Below, piece by piece: positions 16,301 to 24,393 of a stretch of DNA of 33,683 nucleotides. Made by a program: the position numbers and the translations under genes. This stretch comes from Bacteroidota bacterium (lineage in GTDB: Bacteria; Bacteroidota; Ignavibacteria; Ignavibacteriales; Ignavibacteriaceae): contig JAKBMG010000042.1 of assembly GCA_021831685.1 (NCBI GenBank), positions 1 through 33,683 on the forward strand. Reading direction: 5' to 3'. The notes beneath the pieces were generated by a model. The model searched no databases, had not been told where the DNA came from, and was given only the letters and a program-made list of their open reading frames with translations. Each line of letters begins with the position of its first letter. Within the stretch, counting starts at the first letter, position 1.

Positions 16301-18325
16301 TTATTTTAATACTTCTTCTTTGCTCATGGCATTTTTATAAAGTAAGACGGCAAGCAGAGTAAAGAAAATGAGAGCTATTAAATCGCCCCAATTTCCGAAA
16401 GCATCTGCAACAGAAGCAACTCCGCTTCCTCCAAAAATTCCAAGGATATTTTGATGAAGTTTATCAATAAAGGAAATAGGATTACCTGCACTATCTTTAC
16501 CGACAGTCCATCCAACCAGGACTGCGATTAAAATTCCGGTAATTGCTCCACCGGCAATCAATCCCGAACTAAACAAAGCGCCGGGTCCGATTTCGGATTC
16601 TGCTTCAGCAGATTTTTTCCTTTTATCAACGATCCATTTCACAAGACCTCCGACAAAAATAGGAGTCGTAGTTGAAAGAGGTAGATAAGCTCCTACAGCA
16701 AACGCAAGTGACGACACACCGCATAATTCCATCACCAAAGAAATACCCATACCGATTATTACTAATGCCCAAGGAAGATTTTGGCTTAATAATCCCTTTA
16801 TGACTGTAGCCATTAAAGTTGCTTGAGGAGCAGGTAAAGGGTCAGGATGATTAGGAGTGATTGGGCCGATGCCAACAGTTTTTTCAAGAAGCAACAATGT
16901 AAAACCGATTGCAACAACAGAAGCTAGGACTCCTATAATCAATCCAATTTGTTGCTTGACTGGAGTTGCGCCGACAATGTATCCGGTCTTTAAATCTTGC
17001 GAAGTTGCTCCCGCATTTGCAGACGCAATACAAACTATTGAACCGACTACCAAAGCAAGCGGTTCATAAAAAGAGCCCGTCCATCCGATGCCTACAAAAA
17101 TTAAAGAAGTAGCCATAAGAGTAGCAATAGTCATTCCGGAAATCGGGTTTGATGAAGAACCAATAATACCTACAATCCTTGAAGAGACAGTAACAAAGAA
17201 AAATCCAAAAACCACAACCATAATGGACGAAAGAAAATTAGTTGGTATATTTGGAATTAGTGCCATGAAAAGAATAAGGACAACACTTCCGCCGAGTACA
17301 AAAATCAAAGGCATATCTTTAGCGGTTCTTAATTTTACTTCTTCTTCTACATTATTTGCTTTGTTACTTCTAGATTCTTTAAAGTCCTTAAAAGAATCCT
17401 TGAAAGCATTGATGATAGTCGGAAGGGATTTAATCAATGTAACAATTCCACCGAAAGTAACAGCTCCCGCACCGATATATCTGATATAATTACTCCAAAT
17501 ATCTGAAGCGGACATTTGTGAAATCAGAACTTTGCCCGGGGCAAAAACCGTAGTCAAACTATCACCTAAGAGAGTAATCAAGGGGATTAAAACAATCCAT
17601 GATAACACACCGCCGGCAACCATTATCCCGGAGATTTTTGGACCGATAATATACCCAACACCCAAAAGCTCGGGAGTAATTTCACCGTTGATTGTTCCGT
17701 TAGGCAAAGCGGACTTTCTTCCGAATACATAAGCGGGAACGTCTTTCCAAAGACCAAAAATTGACATTAATAATTTATATAGGAAAGCGATACCTAAACC
17801 GTAATAAACTTTCTTAGCAAGGTTACCGCCTTTTTCGCCGGCTACTAAAACATCGGCACAAGCAGTGCCTTCGGGATAAGGAAGAACTCCATGTTCTTTA
17901 ACAATAAGTGAACGCCTCAGAGGAATCATAAAAAGAATTCCTAAGATTCCACCGGATAGTGCGAGAACAAATATTTGGAAATATTGGAAATAAGCTCTGC
18001 CGCCGGGAAGGAAAAGAAGCGCCGGTAAAGTGAATACAACACCAGCAGCAATCGACTCGCCCGCAGAACCAATTGTCTGAACGATATTGTTTTCAAGGAT
18101 AGTAGACTTACCAATTTTTTTGAAGATTGAAATTGCAAGAACAGCGATTGGAATAGAGGCGCTGACAGTTAAACCAACTTTAAGACCAAGATAAACGGAA
18201 GCAGCGCCGAAAATAATTCCGAAGATTGCACCGAGAATAATTGCTTTTAAAGTAAATTCAGGAATAACCTCATTTGCAGGGATATAAGGTTTAAATTCTG
18301 TAGAGGTCGATTTTTTTTCTGCCAT
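16301..18325 (-). CDS. OPT-family oligopeptide transporter
   Basis: The 674-residue integral membrane protein shows about 14-16 hydrophobic helices. It carries the conserved features of the OPT (oligopeptide transporter) family: AVYLGLK-like VYLGLKVGLTVSASIPIAV near the N-terminus, GEGTAC-type LPYPEGTACADVLVAGE, NPISGMTIATL, and ANAGATSQDLKTGYIVGATP. OPT proteins are proton-coupled importers of small peptides or of metal-chelate ligands; bacterial members have the length and motif set seen here. The start ATG at 18325 has AAGGAGTTG upstream. The gene ends before a strong terminator and stands alone. Substrate is unknown; peptide uptake fits the presence of an aminopeptidase gene nearby, which is only suggestive. 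Confidence 0.92.
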   Translation of the reverse strand: MAEKKSTSTEFKPYIPANEVIPEFTLKAIILGAIFGIIFGAASVYLGLKVGLTVSASIPIAVLAISIFKKIGKSTILENNIVQTIGSAGESIAAGVVFTLPALLFLPGGRAYFQYFQIFVLALSGGILGILFMIPLRRSLIVKEHGVLPYPEGTACADVLVAGEKGGNLAKKVYYGLGIAFLYKLLMSIFGLWKDVPAYVFGRKSALPNGTINGEITPELLGVGYIIGPKISGIMVAGGVLSWIVLIPLITLLGDSLTTVFAPGKVLISQMSASDIWSNYIRYIGAGAVTFGGIVTLIKSLPTIINAFKDSFKDFKESRSNKANNVEEEVKLRTAKDMPLIFVLGGSVVLILFMALIPNIPTNFLSSIMVVVFGFFFVTVSSRIVGIIGSSSNPISGMTIATLMATSLIFVGIGWTGSFYEPLALVVGSIVCIASANAGATSQDLKTGYIVGATPVKQQIGLIIGVLASVVAIGFTLLLLEKTVGIGPITPNHPDPLPAPQATLMATVIKGLLSQNLPWALVIIGMGISLVMELCGVSSLAFAVGAYLPLSTTTPIFVGGLVKWIVDKRKKSAEAESEIGPGALFSSGLIAGGAITGILIAVLVGWTVGKDSAGNPISFIDKLHQNILGIFGGSGVASVADAFGNWGDLIALIFFTLLAVLLYKNAMSKEEVLK

Positions 18326-18419
18326 GTATTACAACTCCTTATTAATAATTTGGAGAAAAATGATTGTGAATATTTGCATAATTGCTTAGAAAAGCAAACG
18401 GAATAGTTATAAATTCATC

Positions 18420-19205
18420 TTAAAATTTCATTTTCCTCATTCCGATATGGCAAATTGCAAAATCATATTTCACTGGATCGGCGGGATCAAACCTGCACAG
18501 ATTGCGCGTAATTTCTTCAGCCATTAACCAGCTAACATTTTTTCTTTTTGTAAGTCGAAGCGATTTACAGACCCTTGCAACGTGTGTATCTACCGGAATA
18601 ATTAATTTATTTGGCTTAATTATATCTGACCAAATTCCTAAATCAAGTTCGTCTCGCCTTACCATCCAACGAAGAAAAAGATTTATACGCTTGCAAGCGC
18701 TGCCATGATCAGGAAGAGGAAACATAAACTTCAAACCGGGTGTTAAATTCTGATTCGGCGTTAATTTTTGTGCAAGCTTGATAAAGTGTTCGGAAAATTT
18801 GTTAATCGTATATTTTAGATCAAATTCTTTCGAGTCGATATAAGAATTAAATAAACTTTTCAAGGAGCCGAACTCCGAATAAACGTTTCGGAGCAGGAGG
18901 AAGAAAGATTGGATATCGGTTGAAGTATAAAATCGATGTTTGAAGTTTTGGAAAGCCTCTTCTGATTTTTTCGGGTCAAGATTCATTACAAAATCAAACG
19001 GGTGATGCTTGGAGATAATCAATATTTTGTTCAATGAGTTTATTATTTGAGAGACATTTCCGTAGGCAAAAACAGAGGCAATAAACCCAATTAACTCGAT
19101 ATCCTTTTCGTCTTTAAATAGGTGAAGGAATTGTAAAGGGTCAGGTGATATTTGCGATTTGTCAAAAGCTAAATAATGTTTATCAAGTTTTTCTTTTAGG
19201 TTCAT
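18420..19205 (-). CDS. TIGR02757/DUF2400-family protein (HhH-GPD-like C-terminus)
   Basis: The 261-residue product, taken from the ATG at 19205 (an in-frame TTG at 19217 lacks support), matches the TIGR02757/DUF2400 family. It opens with LKEKLDKHYLAFDKSQISPD and FLHLFKDEKDIELIGFIAS. The C-terminal half has IIPVDTHVARVCKSLRLTKR, then FDPADPVKYDFAICHIGM. The VDTHV segment resembles the catalytic Asp region of endonuclease III-like helix-hairpin-helix DNA glycosylases, but no iron-sulphur cysteine cluster follows. The family's reaction has not been established to my knowledge; a role in DNA repair is an inference from that likeness. It lies 20 bp downstream of pdxJ on the same strand and is likely co-transcribed with it. 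Confidence 0.75.
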   Translation of the reverse strand: MNLKEKLDKHYLAFDKSQISPDPLQFLHLFKDEKDIELIGFIASVFAYGNVSQIINSLNKILIISKHHPFDFVMNLDPKKSEEAFQNFKHRFYTSTDIQSFFLLLRNVYSEFGSLKSLFNSYIDSKEFDLKYTINKFSEHFIKLAQKLTPNQNLTPGLKFMFPLPDHGSACKRINLFLRWMVRRDELDLGIWSDIIKPNKLIIPVDTHVARVCKSLRLTKRKNVSWLMAEEITRNLCRFDPADPVKYDFAICHIGMRKMKF

Positions 19206-19225
19206 TAAGCAAAACAATAAATGTG

Positions 19226-19936
19226 CTATTTAACGAGCCTGATCATCTCACGGATAGCTTCGTTCAAGCCTACAAAGACTGCCCTGGCAATTACGGCATG
19301 CCCGATACTTACTTCGTCAATACCGGAAATTTCGCGAAAGATTTTTATATTCTGATAATCAAGTCCATGCCCTGCATTAACGCCGAGACCAAGTTTCTTA
19401 GCATGTTTTACAGCGATTCTAATTCTTTCAAGCTCATCAAATTGTTCCTCTTCGGAGATTGCGTTTGCAAAAACGCCGGTATGAATTTCTATAAAATCTG
19501 AATTTATTTCCGCAGAGGCATCAATTTGTTCTATTGACGGTTCAATAAAAAGAGAGACTTCGATTTCAGCTTTGTGCAAATCATTTATAGCATCTTTTAA
19601 TCTACTGATATTATCAATAACGTTTATACCGCCTTCAGTTGTCAATTCCTGGCGGCGTTCCGGAACTATGGTAGCTAGTTCGGGACCAACATCACAAGCA
19701 ATTTTTATAATTTCATCCGTTGCAGCCATTTCAAGATCAAGCTTTGTCGTTAATAATTCCCGGAGGAGTCTTACATCGCGTTCATTTATATGTCTTCTAT
19801 CTTCTCTAAGATGGACGACAATTCCGTCAACTCCGGCTTGCTCAGCCAATAAGGCAAAAGTTATTGGATCGGGTTGGTTCTCGCCTCTTGAGTTTCTTAA
19901 AGTAGCTATATGATCGACATTTAGAGAAAATCTCAT
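19226..19936 (-). CDS. pdxJ: Pyridoxine 5'-phosphate synthase
   Basis: PdxJ condenses 1-deoxyxylulose 5-phosphate with 3-amino-1-hydroxyacetone 1-phosphate to make pyridoxine 5'-phosphate (vitamin B6). The frame is open 123 bp further upstream, but the ATG at 19936 is the real start: it has GAGG at the right distance and begins MRFSLNVDHIATLRN, the standard N-terminus. The resulting 236 residues match the family. Conserved blocks include GVDGIVVHLREDRRHI, VPERRQELTTEGGINV, EIHTG and LGVNAGHGLDYQNI. It uses the deoxyxylulose-dependent B6 route. The TIGR02757 gene follows it after a 20-bp gap. Confidence 0.96.
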   Translation of the reverse strand: MRFSLNVDHIATLRNSRGENQPDPITFALLAEQAGVDGIVVHLREDRRHINERDVRLLRELLTTKLDLEMAATDEIIKIACDVGPELATIVPERRQELTTEGGINVIDNISRLKDAINDLHKAEIEVSLFIEPSIEQIDASAEINSDFIEIHTGVFANAISEEEQFDELERIRIAVKHAKKLGLGVNAGHGLDYQNIKIFREISGIDEVSIGHAVIARAVFVGLNEAIREMIRLVK

Positions 19937-20211
19937 TTTGAATCCTCGTAAAAATTTGATCTGATATTTATGATGCAGAGAATATGCAATCTTTGATTGA
20001 AAAATAACCAAAATATTTCCTAAGTAAAAACAGGGGCCATGGTAGTAGGCAGTAAGCAATATGCAGTCATGGCAAATTATTAAATAAAATTATTTAGGAT
20101 GTATAAAAAAATTTTTATTGTAAATGGGATCTATGACGGTTTTATCATCAATAGTGAATTTGTATTTAGGTATATACTTATTACCGGTCAAATTGATATA
20201 AATGAATAAGA

Positions 20212-20230
20212 GTCTGCCAATTTGGCCGAC
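20212..20230. promoter_or_regulatory. Operator-like imperfect dyad, copy 1
   Basis: GTCTGCCAATTTGGCCGAC is a 19-bp imperfect inverted repeat (GTC-x-GCCA / TGGC-x-GAC). A second version lies 115 bp downstream and agrees at 15 of 19 positions. The symmetry and recurrence suggest a binding site for a dimeric regulator; the regulator is unknown. Confidence 0.35.
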
Positions 20231-20326
20231 TTTTTCAGGTAAGAATTTGATAAGAATTAGAGGCTTGTTTCAGGCTTGTCATATGCCTGGTGGAGCGGAG
20301 GAGGAATTAGGGAAAAAAGATTTTAG

Positions 20327-20345
20327 GTGTGACAAAATGGCCGAC
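20327..20345. promoter_or_regulatory. Operator-like imperfect dyad, copy 2
   Basis: GTGTGACAAAATGGCCGAC matches copy 1 at 15 of 19 positions, including all of the right half (TGGCCGAC). The left half is more degenerate. No gene starts close downstream; the esterase ATG is about 480 bp away. Confidence 0.3.
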
Positions 20346-20640
20346 TGCTGAGTGGCTAAGGAAAGCTGTTTGAGTCACACTTTATTAGTCCTAATTATGC
20401 AGATAATTTCAAATATTATGGAGATCTCTAAAAACAGGAATTGTGGAGTAGTGGAGTAATTGTATTTTAGAACATTAAAACAGTCTATTATTACAATTGA
20501 TTTGATAGATTGGTAATTAGAGGTGCTAATAATAATAGTAGTTGATTGTCAAAATATTCGTTGAAATAACAGGACATACGGCGGATTTGACTGAGATATT
20601 TCATGGGTAATTGGATTACTGGGCTATTCAGGGGATTTCT

Positions 20641-20681
20641 CCTTCGATGACCTGCCTACCGGACAGGCAGGCTCAGTCGAA
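20641..20681. repeat. Composite palindromic element
   Basis: A core palindrome with arms CCTGCCT and AGGCAGG (20651-20671, inner ACCGGAC) lies inside an outer TTCGA...TCGAA pair (20643-20681). Its sequence, with CTCAGTCGAAATGACG following, looks like the dispersed palindromic repeats found in many Bacteroidota-group genomes; only this one copy is in the window. Confidence 0.55.
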
Positions 20682-20709
20682 ATGACGACAATATTAGGAT
20701 GGATTTCTT

Positions 20710-20722
20710 CCGCCTTCGGCGG
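20710..20722. repeat. Short GC-rich palindrome
   Basis: CCGCCTTCGGCGG is a perfect hairpin with 5-bp arms and a TTC loop. It is much more G+C-rich than its surroundings and is about 30 bp from the composite element, so it is probably part of the same class of intergenic repeat. Confidence 0.5.
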
Positions 20723-20827
20723 ATACGCAGGAGAAGGGTTTGGCATAAAATATAAAAATATTATTTCCAATATTATAATTTTAAATTATATTTTAGAAGA
20801 GTGTTATTCTGAAATTATAAAATCAAT

Positions 20828-21964
20828 ATGAAGATACATTTTTTTCTACTAACGATATTAATTACGACATCTTTTCTATTTCCTAATTCAAAGAAAATTA
20901 AATTTGTCGTTATCACTTCAGATAAAGGAATGCCGGGAGGTGTTTATATTACCGGCAATTTGGCGGAGCTCGGTAATTGGGATGCTTCTTTATTCCCTTT
21001 GACGAAGATAAATGATAGCACATGGAGCAGAGTTTTTGAATTTCAAGACAGTGCTTCTATACAATATAAATTTACAAGGGGCAGCTGGCAAAGCGAAGCA
21101 TTAACCACAGAAGGGAAAATCCCCCCGAATTATAATTTTACTATTATTAACGATACGGTAGTTTCTGTACATATATATAAATGGAAAAATGGAAACTCTG
21201 ATCAAAAGATTAGTGGACAAATTACGGGAACTGTGGAGTATTTTAGAAACATGAAAGGAAAAGGCATTAAACCTCGAGATATTATTGTATGGCTGCCGCC
21301 ATCATACAAAAGTGCTAAAACGAAAAGATTCCCGGTTTTGTATATGCAAGACGGGCAAAATCTTTTTGATCCGAAAACTTCTTCTTATGGAATTGATTGG
21401 CAATTGGATGAAGCAGCGGACAGTTTGATAAAATCAAAAGACATTAAAGAGATAATAATTGTGGGTATTTACAATACTTCTGATAGAATGGTCGAATATC
21501 TTGATACAAAACTTGGTCATGCTTATATGAATTTTATTGTCAATAAACTTAAACCATTTATTGACAAGAAATTTAGGACGCTTCCGGGTAGACTAAACAC
21601 TGCTACCGGCGGGTCTTCCGCAGGAGGATTAATATCATTTATGCTTTTATGGGAGTACCCGAATGTGTTCTCGCAGGCGGCATGTCTTTCACCAGCATTT
21701 CACATTGATAAAATTAATTTCGTTAAAAATGTTAAAGATTATACAGGCAATAAAAAGCCAATTAGAATATACATTGACGTTGGGACAAAAGATTTAGACT
21801 CTCTGTTAAAACCCGGCACAGATGAAATGGTTTCTGCTCTTAAAAAAAAGGGTTACAAAATTGGGAAAGATATTGGATACTTTATAGCAAAAGGAGCTAC
21901 ACATAATGAAGATGCCTGGTCAAAACGAAACTGGAGATATTTGGAATTTATGTTTGGGAAATAA
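20828..21964 (+). CDS. Exported esterase with N-terminal starch-binding-like domain
   Basis: The 378-residue product has a signal peptide (residues 1-19, FFLLTILITTSFLFP). A CBM20-like domain follows (about 22-118): GGVYITGNLAELGNWDAS, then LTKINDSTWSRVFEF, is the usual carbohydrate-binding pattern. An esterase D-like alpha/beta hydrolase domain follows (about 135-378): IIVWLPPSYKS, FPVLYMQDGQNLFDP and the nucleophile elbow GSSAG with Ser264. Asp322 (DVGTKD) and His359 (GATHNEDAW) complete a plausible catalytic triad. It probably removes acyl groups from polysaccharide or hydrolyses a siderophore-like or sugar ester outside the cytoplasm. The gene stands alone and converges on lptB. The domain architecture is well supported, the substrate is not. 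Confidence 0.85.
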   Translation: MKIHFFLLTILITTSFLFPNSKKIKFVVITSDKGMPGGVYITGNLAELGNWDASLFPLTKINDSTWSRVFEFQDSASIQYKFTRGSWQSEALTTEGKIPPNYNFTIINDTVVSVHIYKWKNGNSDQKISGQITGTVEYFRNMKGKGIKPRDIIVWLPPSYKSAKTKRFPVLYMQDGQNLFDPKTSSYGIDWQLDEAADSLIKSKDIKEIIIVGIYNTSDRMVEYLDTKLGHAYMNFIVNKLKPFIDKKFRTLPGRLNTATGGSSAGGLISFMLLWEYPNVFSQAACLSPAFHIDKINFVKNVKDYTGNKKPIRIYIDVGTKDLDSLLKPGTDEMVSALKKKGYKIGKDIGYFIAKGATHNEDAWSKRNWRYLEFMFGK

Positions 21965-22095
21965 AATAAATTTAATATTTTAATTTTTTTTAATGCTTAT
22001 AATGGACGAGTCATTACCATTCAAGATGCCCTTGACCATTGAGATTTTATTGAGATCCTGAGTTTATTTTTGTTATGTGATCCTATTGAGAAATC

Positions 22096-22130
22096 AAAAC
22101 CTTCGAGGTTTAGGAAAACCTCGAAGGTTT
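22096..22130. repeat. Palindromic intergenic repeat, copy B (perfect)
   Basis: Arms AAACCTTCGAGGTTT (22097-22111) and AAACCTCGAAGGTTT (22116-22130) pair perfectly over 15 bp around an AGGA loop, and each arm is itself a palindrome around its centre. It lies between the convergent esterase and lptB genes, so it could also act as a two-way terminator. Copy A is at 12425-12459. The rest of 21965-22179 showed no gene. Confidence 0.85.
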
Positions 22131-22179
22131 CCGATTTATGGGTAGCAATATGGTTTAGAATAATTTTATAGATAAGATA

Positions 22180-22914
22180 CTAGTATCTATCAAGCTTAAA
22201 ATTTTCGCCGAGATAAAGTTTCCTTACCTCAGCATCTTCTGCTAATTCATGAGCTTTACCTTGTTTAAATATTAAACCGTTTATTAGAATATAAGCATTA
22301 TCTACTATACTTAAAGTTTCATGCACATTATGATCGGTAATTAAAACACCGATTCCCCTATTCTTTAAATTTGCAACAATACTCATAATATCTTCCACGG
22401 CAATTGGATCAACACCGGCAAACGGTTCATCAAGCAAGATAAAACTTGGGTCAGTAGCAAGCGAACGTGCAATTTCGGTCCTTCGTCTTTCACCGCCGCT
22501 CAACTGGAAGCCCATACTTTTTCTAATATGAGTAATACTAAGGTCTTCCAAAAGTTTTTCACATTTTTCTTTTTTCTCTTTGACGGGAATAGGGACCACC
22601 TCCAGAATTGCCATGAGATTATCCTCGACAGAAAGCCTTCTGAATATAGAAGCTTCCTGTGGCAAATACCCAATTCCCATTCGCGCTCTTTTGTACATAG
22701 GCACTTTGGTAATGTCGGAATCATCCAAATAAACTTTTCCACCGTCCGGTCTAATCATTCCGACAATCATGTAAAAAGTAGTTGTTTTGCCTGCTCCGTT
22801 AGGTCCAAGAAGCCCTACAATCTCACCTTTTGAGACTTCAACTGAAGCACCGTTTACCACGGTTCTCTTCTTATAAATTTTTATTAGATTTTCGCTTTTT
22901 AACTTTGTTGCCAT
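22180..22914 (-). CDS. lptB: LPS export ABC transporter ATP-binding protein LptB
   Basis: LptB powers extraction of lipopolysaccharide from the inner membrane. The 244-residue product has Walker A (GPNGAGKTT, residues 37-45), the ABC signature LSGGE (138-142) in LSGGERRRTEIARSL, Walker B (FILLDE, 158-163) followed by PFAGVDP, and the switch His in ITDHNV. The wording of the signature and of FAGVDPIAV is characteristic of LptB rather than of branched-chain amino acid ATPases. It is the last gene of the kdsA-to-lptB cluster, 43 bp after the lptA-like gene. The membrane subunits LptF and LptG are not in the window. Confidence 0.95.
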   Translation of the reverse strand: MATKLKSENLIKIYKKRTVVNGASVEVSKGEIVGLLGPNGAGKTTTFYMIVGMIRPDGGKVYLDDSDITKVPMYKRARMGIGYLPQEASIFRRLSVEDNLMAILEVVPIPVKEKKEKCEKLLEDLSITHIRKSMGFQLSGGERRRTEIARSLATDPSFILLDEPFAGVDPIAVEDIMSIVANLKNRGIGVLITDHNVHETLSIVDNAYILINGLIFKQGKAHELAEDAEVRKLYLGENFKLDRY

Positions 22915-22957
22915 AAAATTGAAAACAGTAATGGGTGATAAACTTAAAATAATTTTT

Positions 22958-24388
22958 CTATTGTCTCTTATAATTAAGCATTGATTTTTCCAATCCGCTC
23001 AATAATTTTTCTTTTGTTGGTCGGTTGTTATAAAAAACATAATCCGGAAGAGTAAAAGACAATTCATTTCCTTTAACTTTTATTTCGGGATAATACTCAC
23101 TGTTTGGTGTACCATATAAATTAACCTGGCTAACTTTCTTATCTTCAAAATAAATTTTTGCCGTTTGCGAAGATGATTTAATTAACCCGTTAGGAGAATT
23201 ATCATCATAAAGATAATAAATACTATATACTTTCCCATGAACATCCGTCTCTTTAATCCCCGATTCATTAAAATGAATTTTTAGAGTATCACCAGATATT
23301 TGGTCAAACCGTAGCGGGTAATTTTTATTTTGAGAAAGAATGAATGCATTTTTGTTCACATTCAAAAGATCAATCTTATTATCATGCATAAAGATAATAA
23401 CCGAATCGCCTGTAAGCTGGGAATTTTCGAACCAAATAATCGGTTGACCTGCTTTTGGATTTACTTTGTAGGTAACAATTTTTCCAACATTCCTATAATA
23501 TTCGGAATAATCATTCTTTGATGCAAAACTTCCTTTAACAATTTCAACGGAATCTTCAGCCTTAAAAATATTCAGCGTATCCCGATAAGCTTCTAAACGC
23601 TTGGATTTAATTACAAGTGTATCCACCTTTAAAGTTTTGACAGAATCTTTTCTATCATTTAAAGATGTATCCGGTTGATAGCTATAGGAAGAATCGACTT
23701 GGATAAGGAGAGGATTTTTATCAATCAAAGAATAAAATTTTTGGGGATAATCTTCCAGATGCTCACCGTATATTTTAGTGTTGTTAGATTTATTTTTTAT
23801 AAGGACATTATTTGTAGCAAAAGTAATTCTCGATTCCCTGAAATGGGTAAGACTGTCGGCTTCAATTATATTATTTGATTGAACAATTTTTACATTACCA
23901 ACGGCAATTGCTTTCCCTTCATTTTTGAAATAAGTTAATTCATTTGAAGTTAAAGTTGATGAGGTATCAATGAGAGTGACCCTACTTTTGAAAACAGCTT
24001 TATTCAAATCAAAGAAATAGTCTCCCGAGTCAGCAGTTAAAATTACTTTTTTATCATTTAATTTAACCCCCGAATTAGATTCAGCTTTTCGATCATTTCC
24101 AAAATAATAACCGTGATCAGTAGTAATAGTTAAAGTATCCTGCTTAGCAACCACATTGCCGATTAATTCAGCTTTATTTTGAGAAACAAAACGGACAGCT
24201 TTATCGCAAGTTATAATAACATTGCCTTGCGTAATCACTACATTTCCGTATACTGTGTCGATGCTTTCCCCATTGATATTATGGAAAACATCTTTTCCAC
24301 CTGTAACAGTGATTGATTGTTGTTGAGCATAGCTGATGCCGCTAAGGAGAAAAATTATTAGAAATAATCTACGTTTATTGATCATCAT
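22958..24388 (-). CDS. lptA: LptA/OstA-family LPS transport protein (long form)
   Basis: The 476-residue product starts with a signal peptide (LFLIIFLLSGISYAQ). OstA-type beta-jellyroll units follow: YGNVVITQGNVIITCDKAVR, ELIGNVVAKQDTLTI and later AIAVGNVKIVQSNNIIEADS. It is far longer than the about 185-residue E. coli LptA; Bacteroidota-group proteins of this kind often carry extra repeats, so it may form a longer part of the periplasmic bridge. It lies between lptC (5 bp upstream) and lptB, which fits LptC-LptA-LptB order and supports the assignment. The region beyond about residue 230 is less clearly OstA-like, with strands such as QPIIWFENSQLTGDSVII, and could be a second OstA module. 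Confidence 0.85.
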   Translation of the reverse strand: MMINKRRLFLIIFLLSGISYAQQQSITVTGGKDVFHNINGESIDTVYGNVVITQGNVIITCDKAVRFVSQNKAELIGNVVAKQDTLTITTDHGYYFGNDRKAESNSGVKLNDKKVILTADSGDYFFDLNKAVFKSRVTLIDTSSTLTSNELTYFKNEGKAIAVGNVKIVQSNNIIEADSLTHFRESRITFATNNVLIKNKSNNTKIYGEHLEDYPQKFYSLIDKNPLLIQVDSSYSYQPDTSLNDRKDSVKTLKVDTLVIKSKRLEAYRDTLNIFKAEDSVEIVKGSFASKNDYSEYYRNVGKIVTYKVNPKAGQPIIWFENSQLTGDSVIIFMHDNKIDLLNVNKNAFILSQNKNYPLRFDQISGDTLKIHFNESGIKETDVHGKVYSIYYLYDDNSPNGLIKSSSQTAKIYFEDKKVSQVNLYGTPNSEYYPEIKVKGNELSFTLPDYVFYNNRPTKEKLLSGLEKSMLNYKRQ

Positions 24389-24393
24389 TTCGA

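Larger units (their letters stand above)
19937..20827. other. Gene-poor region of about 890 bp with repeats and dyads
   Basis: No coding frame here is long or family-like enough to accept; the longest short frame I checked (20099-20209, 36 codons) resembles nothing. The stretch contains two copies of an imperfect 19-bp dyad (20212-20230 and 20327-20345), a composite palindrome (20641-20681), a small GC-rich palindrome (20710-20722) and a degenerate heptamer-like patch (GCAGTAAGCAATATGCAGT, about 20048-20066). It also has a 23-bp match (20400-20422) to the spacer at 12392-12414. It may be a decayed or repeat-rich spacer, and could include the esterase promoter. Confidence 0.7.

Noticed and set aside
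17088-17489. 133-codon open frame on the plus strand inside the OPT-family gene
   Set aside because: Antisense shadow of a well-supported transporter, with no signal peptide, motif or ribosome site.
19572-19913. 113-codon open frame on the plus strand inside pdxJ
   Set aside because: Antisense to the conserved core of PdxJ and without family likeness.
19937-19999. Upstream extension of pdxJ to 20059
   Set aside because: The frame is open, but the added residues are unlike PdxJ and the ATG at 19936 has a good GAGG site and the conserved N-terminus.
20040-20066. Possible tandem repeat or CRISPR-like patch (GCAGTAAGCAATATGCAGT)
   Set aside because: Only a degenerate run of short similar units; no regular repeat-spacer structure.
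20099-20209. 36-codon frame in the gene-poor stretch
   Set aside because: Short, A+T-driven, no ribosome site and no recognisable pattern.
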